A DNA stretch of 64,000 nt from Cladobotryum mycophilum. Its lineage: Eukaryota; Ascomycota; Sordariomycetes; Hypocreales; Hypocreaceae. Numbering within the stretch: position 1 is the stretch's first letter; every line of letters begins with the position of its first letter. Shown here one piece after another: positions 1-10,259 of the stretch. The position numbers and the translations under genes are program-made. Location of the stretch: assembly GCA_036429605.1 (NCBI GenBank), contig JAVFKD010000015.1, forward strand, positions 457,421 to 521,420, in the 5' to 3' direction. Below the pieces are notes generated by a model. The model ran no database searches, was not told the DNA's origin, and saw only the letters and a list, made by a program, of their open reading frames with translations.

Positions 1-413
1 TATAATTACTTTTATGCTTCCCTCCAAATGTATTTACTTTATTCTTTATAACATATATTTTCATTATGACTCATACTAGTTTAAACAGCTATTACACTTA
101 CTATTTTCTCCTACAGCCTAATATACAATTATCACACTTATATTTGTTTCCCTGTTTCGCTCCTATTTACTACTTATTCTTACTACTAGTATTCAACTCA
201 TCGTTCTTGAAACACACCATACATTACACTATACTCTAATAGCCCAATTCCATGCTTATCTTCTGCACCTTGTTAATTATTACTAATCCACTCTTTCCGG
301 ATTTTTAGCTGCCTTTTTCTCTTCCTTTACCTTTTCTTATACCAATGCTGCTTACTTAACTATCTTCAATGCTACCATCCTTTTTCCGTTTGATTATGCC
401 GCTCCCTCCATTC
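1..413. other. AT-rich gene-free left edge
   Basis: No coding frame of interest is visible. The stretch is clearly AT-rich and has a pyrimidine bias on the + strand, with many TTA/CTT/TAT words, unlike the GC-balanced genes to its right. It could be the decayed 3' flank of the nuclease-like gene that starts at 414, or an AT-rich (possibly RIP-affected) block continuing off the left edge. I see no repeat unit or RNA gene in it. Confidence 0.5.
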
Positions 414-1070
414 TCATCCTTCTCTTTCATCGCGCCGAATAGGGCCATCAGTTGTCCTGTCAAAGTGATGTCCTCCGTGCGCTGGCTTTAGTTGCCTCGT
501 TCGTAATATACAGCGTCGACGGACTTGTAACTGCCAGTGCACCCATGGATCAATGCTAGTGCCATCCGGCGTCACGATAATAAACGCGTTGTGGCATGTA
601 TTCCGAGCTTTGTTGTCCTCTTTTGTTTCGACGACGAGATGCCTAGGGTTGAAACATCCAGTATTGTGGTAGAGGTGAGATACCTGGTACTGGCCTTTTG
701 TTGTCAGGCGAAGTTTGCGTCCATCTCCGTTTCCGACAATACCAACCTGATGCGCAAATGCCATGACTCCCAGAGGTCTCCTCGTTACAGGGTGTGGTGT
801 TTTGCGGAGATTCATCTTTTGGTACCCATTGCCATGACCAGGGACATTTCTGCTCATCCAGCAGTCGAGATCGTTGATGAGGTTATTGTTTCGAAATTTC
901 AACAACCGGACGCCAGCCCATTTACTGCCAAGTTCTGTGATTGCTTTAATCGTAGCACTCGCTTCGCCCGTTGCTACGGCTGCGTCGCATGCCAGTTTCT
1001 TGTCGGCGGCAGTCTGTATAGCTTGAACTGAGTCAGGTGTGTTTAGGCGCGAGGGACATCGACCTGTCTG
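414..1070 (-). CDS. His-Me finger (I-PpoI-like) endonuclease domain protein, 5' end unresolved
   Basis: The open frame from about 1070 down to the stop at 414 ends in a zinc-bound His-Me finger domain. The segment VSHLYHNTGCFNPRHLVVE has the family layout: the catalytic-type His follows Ser in SHL, a Cys/His zinc set surrounds it, and the metal-binding Asn lies in the downstream DNKARNTC. In I-PpoI and the zf-His_Me_endon family this fold cuts DNA; in fungi the domain also occurs in nuclear proteins of unknown role. The frame has no ATG before an in-frame stop at 1071-1073, and acceptor-like AGs lie just there (TTTAG, CAG), so an upstream exon is expected. A frame ending at 1087 and opening with ATG at 1395 is a candidate, but I could not find a convincing donor. 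The domain assignment is secure; the gene model and activity are not. Confidence 0.7.
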   Translation of the reverse strand, partial: QTGRCPSRLNTPDSVQAIQTAADKKLACDAAVATGEASATIKAITELGSKWAGVRLLKFRNNNLINDLDCWMSRNVPGHGNGYQKMNLRKTPHPVTRRPLGVMAFAHQVGIVGNGDGRKLRLTTKGQYQVSHLYHNTGCFNPRHLVVETKEDNKARNTCHNAFIIVTPDGTSIDPWVHWQLQVRRRCILRTRQLKPAHGGHHFDRTTDGPIRRDEREG

Positions 1071-1479
1071 CTAAAGTAGTGATCGTTTATTTCGGTGCTC
1101 TAGCCCGACCAAGTAGCTTCGAATGTCGCCCCAGAACTGATTCAGTCGTCTTCCCTTCTTCGAGGACAGTGCCTTGGAATGTGCTCGAACGCGTACCCGG
1201 TGCTTTATGATTCCAGTCGACTTTTGGCCCGTTTCTGGTGTTTCTGATCGAGCCTGTGATTGGCACATTTTCTACCTTTGCAATAGACAACGATGTTCCA
1301 CGCGCTCTTCGAAGACAAGAGGGAGATGAACGCGCCTTGGCCAATAGATATATACGAGTGTTGGTGCTAGCCAAGCTCTTCATGGTCAATGTCAATGAAC
1401 GGGGCTTTAATCTCCTCTACCACTGTCATACATATGTTTGCTTTTTTGAATGGCCTTTGCCATTACATCTAGACTTATC

Positions 1480-2883
1480 CTATTGTTCGTCACACTCTCG
1501 CGGGTTCAATGCAAACAGCCGAACCGCCCCATGAGCACCCCCTCCCGCGCCAAACATGGTTCTCAGGTCCTCCACAAATTGCTCCGGGCATTCATGCGCC
1601 GCAAAATGGCCGCCCTCTGTGTGCACCGCCTCAAACACAACTGGACCCAGAGCTTTGGCCCATGATCTCGGCGGAAACAGGACGTCCTTGGGGTAAAATG
1701 ATACCCCGAGCGGCACCTTTGGGATGTACATCATTGTTCTTTCAAGTTCTTCGAGCTTTATCCTCAACACCTCGTAGTAGATTCGCAAGTTTGCCGCTGG
1801 GCCAGCAGACGAGAATTGGTAGATGGAGACCCAAGTCAAGACCTCGTCATCCGTCCATGGATAGTCGTCTGTCCAATCGTGCAGCTTCTCATGTATCCAA
1901 GCAAGCAGCGCTACCGGGGAATCCGCCATTGCGAAGCCCAGGGTCGATGGCTTGGTGCTTTGGAGGATCATGTATCCGGAGCCGTCTCTCGCGTACCATC
2001 CTGTGCGAGAGACACTCTTGCTATCCGAGTCAGAGAGCAAGCCGAGATAGTACTTGATACCGAGCCATAGTGACTTGAAGATCGGTGGTTTCACGAAAAT
2101 GAAGTTTATGTGTGAAGCTAGGCAATGGTCCGGGTAGTTGAGGCCGATGAGTCGCGTGATGAAGCACCCCCAATCACCACCTTGCGTCACTGGTAGACGG
2201 ACTCATTAGCAGTTGTGCGGAGAGAGAAAACAGACAACAGGCATTCGGTGTCGATTTTGGGGCATAAGTTTGTGTGCATACCATATTTATCGTACCCTAG
2301 CTTGAGCATGACTTTGTGCATCGTCTCTGCATACTGGGCGAGGCTGAAGCCCTTCTTGGTGACTGCATCGGAGAAGCCGAAGTTGGGTAATGAGGGGGCA
2401 ACAACATGGAAGGAAGGCGCATCTTCATCTTTGGGTTCTGTCAACAAAGGAAGCACTTTGGCCACCTCCAAGAAACTCCCTGGCCCTGTGGTTGAATGTT
2501 TAGTATATACAGCGTCTGATGGAGGGATGGGGTTCAAGTCTTTGGGGGTACCGCCTACACCCATGAACAAACAGCAAGGGAATGCTTCCTGATCGACTGC
2601 TTCTCTGGTGTACGAAATGAATGTTCAAACCACCGAATCCTTCCACATCAATGGTCGTCGTAAATTGAGCCATCCGGTTAATCCTCTCTTCTTGCGCCCT
2701 CCAATCGAAGCCGTCCTTCCAGTACTGGGCAAGACGCCTCACGTCGCTCAGCGTGGCGCCATAGCTCCAATCATCAGAGAAGTCGACCTCATCCGGAAAC
2801 GTGGCTGCCGCCAGTTTGTTCTTCAGGAGCTGGATGGACGAGTCTGGAACGGAGACGTTGAAAGGCTTGATATCATCCGACAT
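1480..2883 (-). CDS. Epoxide hydrolase, EHN-type (microsomal-like)
   Basis: Three exons, 2559-2883, 2282-2485 and 1480-2189, encode about 412 aa. Introns of 73 and 92 bp (GTAGGC...CAG and GTATGC...CAG) restore the conserved HGWPGS oxyanion motif and the nucleophile motif GGDWG across the junctions, which supports both. The N-terminal about 110 residues are the epoxide hydrolase N-terminal domain; the rest is an alpha/beta-hydrolase. The nucleophile is the Asp of GGDWG and the catalytic His lies in EGGHFAAHE near the C-terminus. The enzyme adds water to epoxides to give diols, in detoxification or secondary metabolism. I start at MSDDIKPF because the upstream frame passes through an acceptor-like TTTTACAG, consistent with a 5'-UTR intron. 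An upstream in-frame ATG (MASLIAFF...) would add a hydrophobic leader and cannot be fully excluded. Confidence 0.9.
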
Positions 2884-4157
2884 GTTTTCTTTGCGTGTAT
2901 CGTCGATGCTGTAAAACAAAACAACGTTGAGAAACAGGCACTTTCCCAAAAACAAATGGAAAAGAGTAGAAAAAAAGGCGATGAGACTTGCCATGCGTGA
3001 GACAGTGCGGAGAAGCCTGTTTTCTTCATGTTGTGGATGCTTGTCGTATCGAAAGCGGACCTGAAGGTTGGTCCGATGTCCTAGATTTGTTTGCCCCCTC
3101 CCCCGGATCCATCCCACTGGGCAGAGAGAGGGAATACTGAATATGCACGGGGACTGTAGGTTGTTGAATCAACTTTTCTTTGGGAAAAAGCAAAGAGTCT
3201 TGGCGGAGGGGAATTTCAGTCGTGAACTAGATTGGCTCTGAACGCCCGTGAGCCGATCCAACGGTGTGGCGTTGTTGATACTATCGAAGCTTTTTATTTT
3301 TATTATTACCGCCATTTCCAGCCAACGGACAGACACAGACACATTCAGGTAATAATAATCCCTTTCCCTTATCAGGAAGCACAATGTTGAACACTCTTCT
3401 CGCATAGTCTCAGTGTGAGATGAGGTGGATTGCCTCCATCCCCCCATTTCCCCCTTAACATCTTCCTACCTTCATTTCGGCCTCCTCATTCTACGATTGA
3501 CAACGTCTTCCTTTGAGAAATCGCTTTGCTCATTTGCAGAAAAAACGCACTCGTATTCGCAAGGGAATCTGGCATGTCGTGCATGCAGTGAGCCCAACTG
3601 CGGAACTTGTCCCAATTGGTCATAAGGCGGTCATTTCGTGTTTTGGGCCCCATCCATTCTGCATGCACCCACCACCCACCTGAGCGACATCAGCGGCCCC
3701 CACGATGGGGGGTCCAGCCACTGATAATGAGTTGCAGATGATTGGACGTCACGATGAGCAGAGGGGAAGGTGGATCAACTGTGGGAGATGTCATTCGTCT
3801 TCATCGCTAATGTAAACACCAAGCCAAGTATCAGTATCAGGTCCAGCCTCAACAGACACCCAGCTATATAATATGCATGGGACTAGCTGCCATACAGTCG
3901 CCTGCAACGGCTTGTTCCTCTCTAGTAATCAAGTCCCATACCCTACTATCCACGCAAAGAAACAAAAATCAGTCGCTACCATCAACCATCTCCATGCTCG
4001 TGTCCATCCATGCCTTGACCATGCAACCGCCATTATTTTCCAATTCCAATCAACACCTTGTAAAAAAAAACAAAGACAAAAAAAAACAAAAAAAAAAGAT
4101 CGTGCATCTCATCATTACATTCCCATCTCATCTCCTCAACCCCCCCCCTCCCCCTTT
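2884..4157. other. Intergenic region between epoxide hydrolase and PLP enzyme
   Basis: No supported gene. It holds the promoter and probable 5'-UTR intron of the epoxide hydrolase (to about 3.1 kb). Near 4060-4155 there is an A-rich tract followed by a C/T tract, just 3' of the PLP-enzyme stop codon. Short frames here lack any recognisable motif. Confidence 0.5.
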
Positions 4158-5594
4158 TCAACACCCTCCACGAGGTGGCAGACCTTTGGTCGAAGTGACC
4201 CGGTCCCTGTACGTCTCAACAAAGGAAATAAACTTGTCCACGTCTGCGACGGTGGATGCGAGGCCAAAGGAAACACGCACGGCACGGAGTGTCTGCGCCG
4301 CCTTTTCCATAATGACGCCTTCCAATGGCCGCTTGTAGAGCTTAAACAGTGAAGGCAGGGCGGGTGCTTTGAAGTTCAAGGCCACCTCGCCGACGCCGGG
4401 GTTGCAGAAGCAGCCCGTTCTGATGGATATGCCCGCCGCGGCAGATTCGACATCGATGATGCGTTCGTCCACTCGCTTCTCCTCGGCGTCGATGACGTTG
4501 AAGCAAATGGTGCCGCCGCGGGATACCGTGTCCTTGGGGCCGTAGACGACCGCCATGGGACTGCCATCGCTGTGGCGAAGGCTCCGCAGGCGATCCAGGA
4601 AAAAGCCAGTCAGGCACTTGACCCTGGTGTGGATGGTGTCCATGCCAATGGACGATATCCAATCCAGCCCAAAGTGCACATCTGGGATCGACAGGAAGTT
4701 GACGGTGCCATCCTCAAAGGCGGCCCCTCCCTCCGCCATCTTGTGCCAGGGCATGGCAATAGTCACGAGATGAACGGTGCCGCCGGAGAACCAAGGCCGA
4801 GTCAGTCGAGACAATGCCTCGCGACGGGCGACGAGGCAGCCGACGCCTGTGGGGAAGCCAAAGAGCTTGTACCAGCTGGCAATCATGAAGTCGGGCTTCA
4901 CCTTGGACAAGTCAAACTTGTTGGTGGGAATGTAGGCGGCCGTGTCGAGAATGACATCGTAGCCCTCCCTGTGGGCCAATTCCACCCACTCCAGGGGATG
5001 CTGGACACCACTAAAGTTGCTCTGGGCGGGGTAGGCAAACAATCCTCGTTTGCCCTGGCACTTCCCGAGGAGACCCCTGCGTTTGCGGGAGAGTGCCTTG
5101 ACGACTGATGCCGTGTCGACACGGAGGTCGGAGTTTCGGACGGGGATGGTGACTGAGCGGATCCCTGCGCGGCGAGCGTACTCTCTGAACCCGACAATGG
5201 AGTTGTGGTTGTCGGCAGTGTGGACGAATCGCATTCCCCTCCTGAACTGATACGCCTCGGCGACCAGCCTCGCCGCACCGGTTGCGTTGGGTGTGAAGAC
5301 GACAGTGTATTCCTCGGGTGAGGCGTTGAAGAACTCCAGCACTCGTTGCCGTGTGTCCTCTACGGCCTTTGTAGATGAGAGGCTGGTAGGGTTGACTGAG
5401 TGAGGATTGCCAAACGTCGTCTCGGCTAGACGTTCCTGGTTATGTCGATGTTGCGCGCGGGCGGCGAGTCCTGAGCCAGTGTAGTCAAGATAGGTATGTC
5501 CCTGCTCATCGAGATAACCATACTCGCGAGTTCGAAGCTCGTCTAGTATGGCAGTCGAGCTGTACTCGGGGTACTTTTCCAGTATGTTGCTCAT
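4158..5594 (-). CDS. Class V aminotransferase / Mo-cofactor sulfurase-like PLP enzyme
   Basis: Single-exon frame of 478 aa beginning MSNILEKY. It has the NifS/class V fold markers: the N-terminal YLDYTGSGL substrate region, a TADNHNSIVGFREYA segment, an Asp-containing VILDTAAYIPT before the cofactor lysine, and the lysine itself in SWYKLFGFPTG. A downstream RTGCFCNPG carries the Cys expected to hold persulfide. This matches the N-terminal domain of molybdenum-cofactor sulfurases, which take sulfur from L-cysteine. The C-terminal MOSC domain of those two-domain enzymes is absent: the protein ends soon after the small PLP domain. It is therefore either a stand-alone cysteine desulfurase-like protein or a diverged relative; the true sulfur acceptor is not evident. 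A (TG)n microsatellite lies about 100 bp upstream of the start. Confidence 0.88.
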   Translation of the reverse strand: MSNILEKYPEYSSTAILDELRTREYGYLDEQGHTYLDYTGSGLAARAQHRHNQERLAETTFGNPHSVNPTSLSSTKAVEDTRQRVLEFFNASPEEYTVVFTPNATGAARLVAEAYQFRRGMRFVHTADNHNSIVGFREYARRAGIRSVTIPVRNSDLRVDTASVVKALSRKRRGLLGKCQGKRGLFAYPAQSNFSGVQHPLEWVELAHREGYDVILDTAAYIPTNKFDLSKVKPDFMIASWYKLFGFPTGVGCLVARREALSRLTRPWFSGGTVHLVTIAMPWHKMAEGGAAFEDGTVNFLSIPDVHFGLDWISSIGMDTIHTRVKCLTGFFLDRLRSLRHSDGSPMAVVYGPKDTVSRGGTICFNVIDAEEKRVDERIIDVESAAAGISIRTGCFCNPGVGEVALNFKAPALPSLFKLYKRPLEGVIMEKAAQTLRAVRVSFGLASTVADVDKFISFVETYRDRVTSTKGLPPRGGC

Positions 5595-5670
5595 CGTATG
5601 AACTGAGAGATGAGCCTGCCGAACTCTGAGTGAGAAGAAGAGGAAATGATGTGCAATATAAGTACGCTTG

Positions 5671-5692
5671 CATGTATGTTTGTATGTATGTT

Positions 5693-5733
<41 letters not shown>
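5671..5733. repeat. (TG)n / TGTA microsatellite
   Basis: A TATG/TTTG-type tract runs into about 18 TG units ending at 5732-5733. It lies in the 5' leader of the PLP-enzyme gene. Frames through it only give Thr-His repeats and are not coding. Confidence 0.9.
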
Positions 5734-5734
<1 letters not shown>

Positions 5735-7992
5735 GAGGCCGACAAGTGAAAATAATGGCTGGATCAATGGGGGGAGGCTTCTTGAGGATTGACAAATGAA
5801 TATCAGCACCGACGACCCGAGAGTTTATTGGGCTGATCGAAGTTCCGAACAAAGAGGGACTCTCTCCTCAAGAACTTGGTTTGTGGCTTGGAGTTTGGTT
5901 GACCTTGGCTAGTTTGTTGGAGCTAGTTTAGCAATGGCCAGTCCCTCGAGCTTTTATAGATGGATGGATGGTCAACATGAACTATTGGATTCAGGTTTGC
6001 ATAAGGCGCTTCTCGGCTGAAATTGTACCGCTCTACTAGCTCATCCAATACGTTGGCGACCTTGGGGCCCGTCATGTTGTGCAAAAAAGCGTATCCAAGG
6101 CTGTCGACTCCATTGGCGGTTCGGTTCAACGACAAGGGGGGTATCCTCGTCTCACCACACGAAAATGCCTGAGCCTAACCACTTGGTGACAGGTCTTTGG
6201 ATGATCCCCATCCCCTCCCCCCATCCCATACGAGTCCCCTCTCGCCCCAAAGACCAGCTCAACTCGGCCCATGAACAACAGGGCTTGGGGCCTGCCAGCG
6301 TGCCGGGTCATGCGCCGGGGCTGTACGTGATGTGTAAACATCGATCTAAAACAAGGACCATGGGCTGTGGGCTCCGTCTCTGGCGAAGCTATTCCGCAGA
6401 TCTCCGTTTCGGGAAGTTTTCTTTTTTCTTTTTCTTTTCCTCCCTCCCCCTTCCCTCAAGGAGATTTGAATGCATATCTGTGCGTCTGTCACTACCGGAA
6501 TACCATTCCCTACCTAGCTCTCAAAACAGCCTGCTTGGCGCTACCCAATAGGGCCAACGGATGCTCCCGGTCAGTATGGATGCGGATAAGACTTTTTCTC
6601 GCCCATGACGTCGCGGGGATCATCATTTGTCTCTTCCATTGTCCATCCAGGGGTGTGTCAACATCGCCTTATCAGGGGGCAACGTCGAAATCCAAATTTA
6701 TCAATCACGCGCTTCCAGAAGGCGGTTTGCGCATTGGACAACAGGCGAACCAACACACTGACTGCGACATATTACCCACCCTGCGAGAAGAGTCAATGAC
6801 TGGGATGACATGGACCCTACTACTACTCGCATACGCATACTGACGCATGAATGGACATGAAAAAGAAAAAAGAGGACAAACCCAATTTAGGGTTCAATCT
6901 CCATCTGTCAAGGACCACTTGTTGGTTCCCTCACCCCAAAAGAGGTCCCCCTTGTCAGCTTACCTGGGCTGCTCTCATTGGCGGTGAAGAGACCCCCCAT
7001 CAAATCATTATCCATGGAAGCGTCCTGACGCACATGCGGGCGCTGAGGCTGAGGCCCGCGCTGGATTAATCAACACTCCAATTATATCCATCAATCCCCC
7101 CTCCCTTCCAGGCCTCCCTCCCAGGCCTCCCCTCCCCTCCAAGATGCCCCTCCCGCCGTCTGAAACGGATCTGAGAACCACAAAAATCGGAGTCTCCGAG
7201 GCCAACGGGAGGCAAAAAGCAGCGGCCTTCTTGGTACGCGAGGCCTCGTTGGATTCTGTGCATCTTTGACATCATTTAGGCGAGCCGTCCCGGCATGCGT
7301 GTCTTCTCATCCACCCGGTTTGGGCATCAATGAGGCGGTTGGACAGCTCTTTTCTCTGGGCATTTTGACTCAGATAAGGAGAATCTTATGCTCATACTTC
7401 AGCCCTGCCACGTGGATGGATGCATCCCGTTTCATGTATGGCAGGGCACTTCCGTCTCGTCCCGGGGATTTGGAATGTGTTGGCTTGTCTCCCGTTTTAC
7501 CCTACATGAACGTAAGATCCAAGAGGAGCAGATGCATGCACTGTTTTTTTCTTCTTTCTTTTTGGTTTGTTGCAAGGGGGGTTGGAACAGGCGCAAGTGA
7601 AACATATCTTTATTCGGCAGAAGAAGAGAAATCATTAGATGAATTCCAGATTCTAAAAATCTCTAGGATTATCTTTCATAACAAAAATTGTCTAGTCGTA
7701 ATTACAGGAATGCCGTTAATCGGGCGTGCATCGTCAAAAGCAGATGGATGAATGGATGGATGCGCCGGAAACCAATATGTTTTTTTTTGCCCACATCTCG
7801 ACATACACGAGAAATGTCGCATCGTATATGTATGTATGTATGTATGTATGCATGCAAATTTCTATGCTCAATGCATGAATCAAACGCCCCAATTTGCGCC
7901 CATGTCTAACGCTTTTTTCTTTTGTTCTTTTGCTGCTCATTGGTAAAGGACGCCGTTTCGATGCGTTTCAAACGCTTGTGCTACTACATAAT
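5734..7992. other. Gene-free interval upstream of the PLP enzyme
   Basis: About 2.3 kb without a supported gene. A 70-codon minus-strand frame at 5923-6135 looks compositionally normal but matches nothing I know and has no partner exon. C/T-rich tracts (6420-6460, 7085-7145) look like fungal promoter or UTR sequence. A TATG tandem tract sits at about 7826-7853. Confidence 0.5.
7826..7853. repeat. (TATG)n tetranucleotide microsatellite
   Basis: Roughly six consecutive TATG units are visible in the 3' flank of the membrane-protein gene that ends at 7993. No coding role is indicated. Confidence 0.8.
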
Positions 7993-9594
7993 TCATGAGG
8001 TGCTCCTCTTCTTCTCTCGAGTCTCGGCCTGGGCGTCTTGTTGCCCTGTTTGGGGATGAGACACGATGCACAGATACGAACCCAACAGCTCTGCCGTATA
8101 TCGTTCGCGGTGTTTAAAGTGCTCGGATCCCGTCTCACGGATCAGATCCTGCGCTGCCGTGATCATAGCCGGGTGGGCGGACTCGGGCACAGCCAGAAGC
8201 GACGGAGCGCCGAGCGTCATCTCGACCGCATCGCTGGAGTCGTCGCCGCATATGGCAGCGCGCAGTTTGGCATCGTTGGCAAGGCGGAGACAATAAGGCT
8301 CCAGAAGCTCGTGCTCTTCAAGGAAGCGGAGGACATGGTCGAGAGACGTCGCATCCGAGACCAAGCCGTTGAGGGGAGCGGTGGCCTGTTCCCTGACGCT
8401 GATCTCGGCCCGCGCAGCAAACTCGAGAGCTGTGCCGAGTTCATCAACGTTCATGCCATGCATGCCGCCTCCGAGCAGGTCGTGGCGGGCATATCCCACC
8501 CGCCACCTCCACCAGAAGTTGCAGAAGATGGAGGACAGGATGACCGGGATCAGGATAACGTAGCCCCACCACCGCGTTGACGTGATCATGGAGCCGACGC
8601 CGCCCAGAATAGTAGCCGTGCCATTAATCGTGCAGTAGGTTTGCACGTTGCGGCTGCGTCGCTTCACCAGGGCCGCGGCTCGTGTTCCGGGCATGGCTTC
8701 GGCCGCCGCATTGACGTGAGACTGCACCTTTAACCATATGTAAATCGCCCAAAAGGAGTTGAAGAGGCCAAAGAGTGCGACGGGCGCGTTGCCAAGATAT
8801 CCAGAGAGAATGTTGCTGATGAGGTACACGGTTTTGTTCCTCCCACCGAGGGCCATGTACGTGCCGATGCTGATGAGGACGGCCCCGACGCCCATGAAGA
8901 CGTCGAGCGTCCACCGGCCAATGACCTCTGTTCCGAGCTCGCGGTAGCTGACATCCAGCAGCACGTCGAGGTCCACGACCGAGCCCTCGGGCGCTTCCTT
9001 CAACAGTCGAGCCCGCTCCTCGTGCAGCTCACGGCGCTGCTGGCGAAGAAAACAGACATTGCGCCAGGCCAGCTGTGCGTCTCTAAATGCGAAAAGCGAA
9101 AACGTGCCGGCGACCGTGCCGCCAATCGCCATGAAGATGGTCGCGACCAAAGGGACCGGCTCTTTATTCCATACGTTGGCAGCAAAGTCGCAGGCGTTGG
9201 CCAGCTCCATGAAGCCGACCGCCATGAACAAGTTGTGCTCCAGCTTGGGTTTTTCTTGCAGCACATATCCATCCTTGCGTCTGACCAATGTAACACGCTC
9301 CGACCCAGGTGTAGAATCGGATCCGGGGCCCGGGAGGACGACGGAGGCGGAGGACGAGGTCCATGTCGGGGAGGGATGGGGCTCGACGACGGCCGTCTCG
9401 ATCGAGGTCGCTTTCTCGTCCACGGTTCCAGCGACCATGCCCGCCATTTGCTCCACCGAATCGAGGCTGGGGCTTGGTACCGCCGTGACTGGTAGCTCTG
9501 ACAGCGGCAGTGCTTCTCGTTCGGGAACATGTGCGAGTCGGAGTGGTTCTGGTGGTGCCCCCGAGGAGGCTGTGTCGATGTGTGATGATGCCAT
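7993..9594 (-). CDS. Polytopic integral membrane protein, function unknown
   Basis: A single frame of 533 aa starting MASSHIDTA. The first about 140 residues are Ser/Pro/Thr-rich and likely disordered. Several hydrophobic segments follow: about 155-200 (LFMAVGFMELAN and VATIFMAIGGTVAGTFSLFAF), about 255-310 (FMGVGAVLISIGTYMAL and PVALFGLFNSFWAIYIWL), and about 345-390 (ATILGGVGSMI and YVILIPVILSSIFCNFWW). This suggests five or six membrane spans. The C-terminal about 140 residues are soluble and helical. I start at this ATG because the frame above it crosses acceptor-like sequence and a hydrophobic stretch that would duplicate a leader. I do not recognise the family; a transporter-like or organelle membrane protein is possible. 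Confidence 0.75.
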   Translation of the reverse strand: MASSHIDTASSGAPPEPLRLAHVPEREALPLSELPVTAVPSPSLDSVEQMAGMVAGTVDEKATSIETAVVEPHPSPTWTSSSASVVLPGPGSDSTPGSERVTLVRRKDGYVLQEKPKLEHNLFMAVGFMELANACDFAANVWNKEPVPLVATIFMAIGGTVAGTFSLFAFRDAQLAWRNVCFLRQQRRELHEERARLLKEAPEGSVVDLDVLLDVSYRELGTEVIGRWTLDVFMGVGAVLISIGTYMALGGRNKTVYLISNILSGYLGNAPVALFGLFNSFWAIYIWLKVQSHVNAAAEAMPGTRAAALVKRRSRNVQTYCTINGTATILGGVGSMITSTRWWGYVILIPVILSSIFCNFWWRWRVGYARHDLLGGGMHGMNVDELGTALEFAARAEISVREQATAPLNGLVSDATSLDHVLRFLEEHELLEPYCLRLANDAKLRAAICGDDSSDAVEMTLGAPSLLAVPESAHPAMITAAQDLIRETGSEHFKHRERYTAELLGSYLCIVSHPQTGQQDAQAETREKKRSTS

Positions 9595-9701
9595 GTCCCC
9601 TTGACTAGTGGGAATCCTCACAGCGCTTAAGACAAATAATGCATGAAGGCCCAAAAAAAATGATGACAATTAATGGCAAACGATTATGAACAGAAAAAGT
9701 A

Positions 9702-10259
9702 TTATGCATGTACAAAAAATGTAAGAGAGCTGGGGGTGTAAGCGAACGAAGGAGTCTCCCAGGAGCTTGCTCGCGAGAGGACAGGATGGACTTCTTTTTC
9801 TCGTTCCTCCAGGGAAGAAGTCAAAAGAATTGGTCGATCATGGGAGGGGGGAGCGAGGAGGAAATGACAAGAAACCTGGGAAAGGGGGGCCAGAGGAGAA
9901 AAGCAGCGGAGCCCAAGAGCTGGGCATTTGTACAAAGTATAATAATAATGCCAGTACGGGCTCACTCTTATGGGTTTTGCATAGGATTTTGGATCCATTG
10001 GGCGAATAATTCTCTTCGCTTCCCTCCCTCTCTCCTCCTCCTCCTTGGCGTTGTGGACGCGCAAACCATGCCCAACCAATCCGGCGATTCCGTTGAGGAG
10101 GACAAAGAAGCAGAGGAAGAGACTCGTGCTTGGATATGATTGGATGAATGCTGGGTTCGGAGTCTCGGCATGCATGTGTCTTGGAGATGTGGATGCGTCG
10201 GCTCGGCACTCATTTCTGGCCCCCCCAGATTTCATCTTGACTTGTTGGTTCTTCGCCAT
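9702..10259 (-). CDS. Possible small single-span membrane protein
   Basis: Weak candidate. The minus-strand frame from an ATG at 10259 opens MAKNQQVKMKSGGARN and contains one clear hydrophobic helix (SLFLCFFVLLNGIAGLVG) followed by a charged stretch rich in Glu, Arg and Lys. A plausible intron (GTGCCG...TCCAAG) would remove the low-complexity part between start and helix in frame. The later part of the frame looks non-coding. The region may instead be the long 5' leader of the membrane-protein gene. I do not recognise a family. Confidence 0.3.
   Translation of the reverse strand: MAKNQQVKMKSGGARNECRADASTSPRHMHAETPNPAFIQSYPSTSLFLCFFVLLNGIAGLVGHGLRVHNAKEEEERGREAKRIIRPMDPKSYAKPIRVSPYWHYYYTLYKCPALGLRCFSPLAPLSQVSCHFLLAPPSHDRPILLTSSLEEREKEVHPVLSRASSWETPSFAYTPSSLTFFVHA

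Noticed and set aside
5506..5852. Frames with long Thr-His runs in the leader of the PLP-enzyme gene
   Set aside because: They are translations of the (TG)n microsatellite; family similarity begins only at the ATG at 5594.
5923..6135. 70-codon minus-strand frame
   Set aside because: Plausible composition but no recognised motif, no adjoining exon and no clear start context; too weak to call.
8038..9604. Long + strand frames opposite the membrane-protein gene
   Set aside because: Mirror frames of a GC-rich coding region; they lack coherent hydrophobic or domain pattern.
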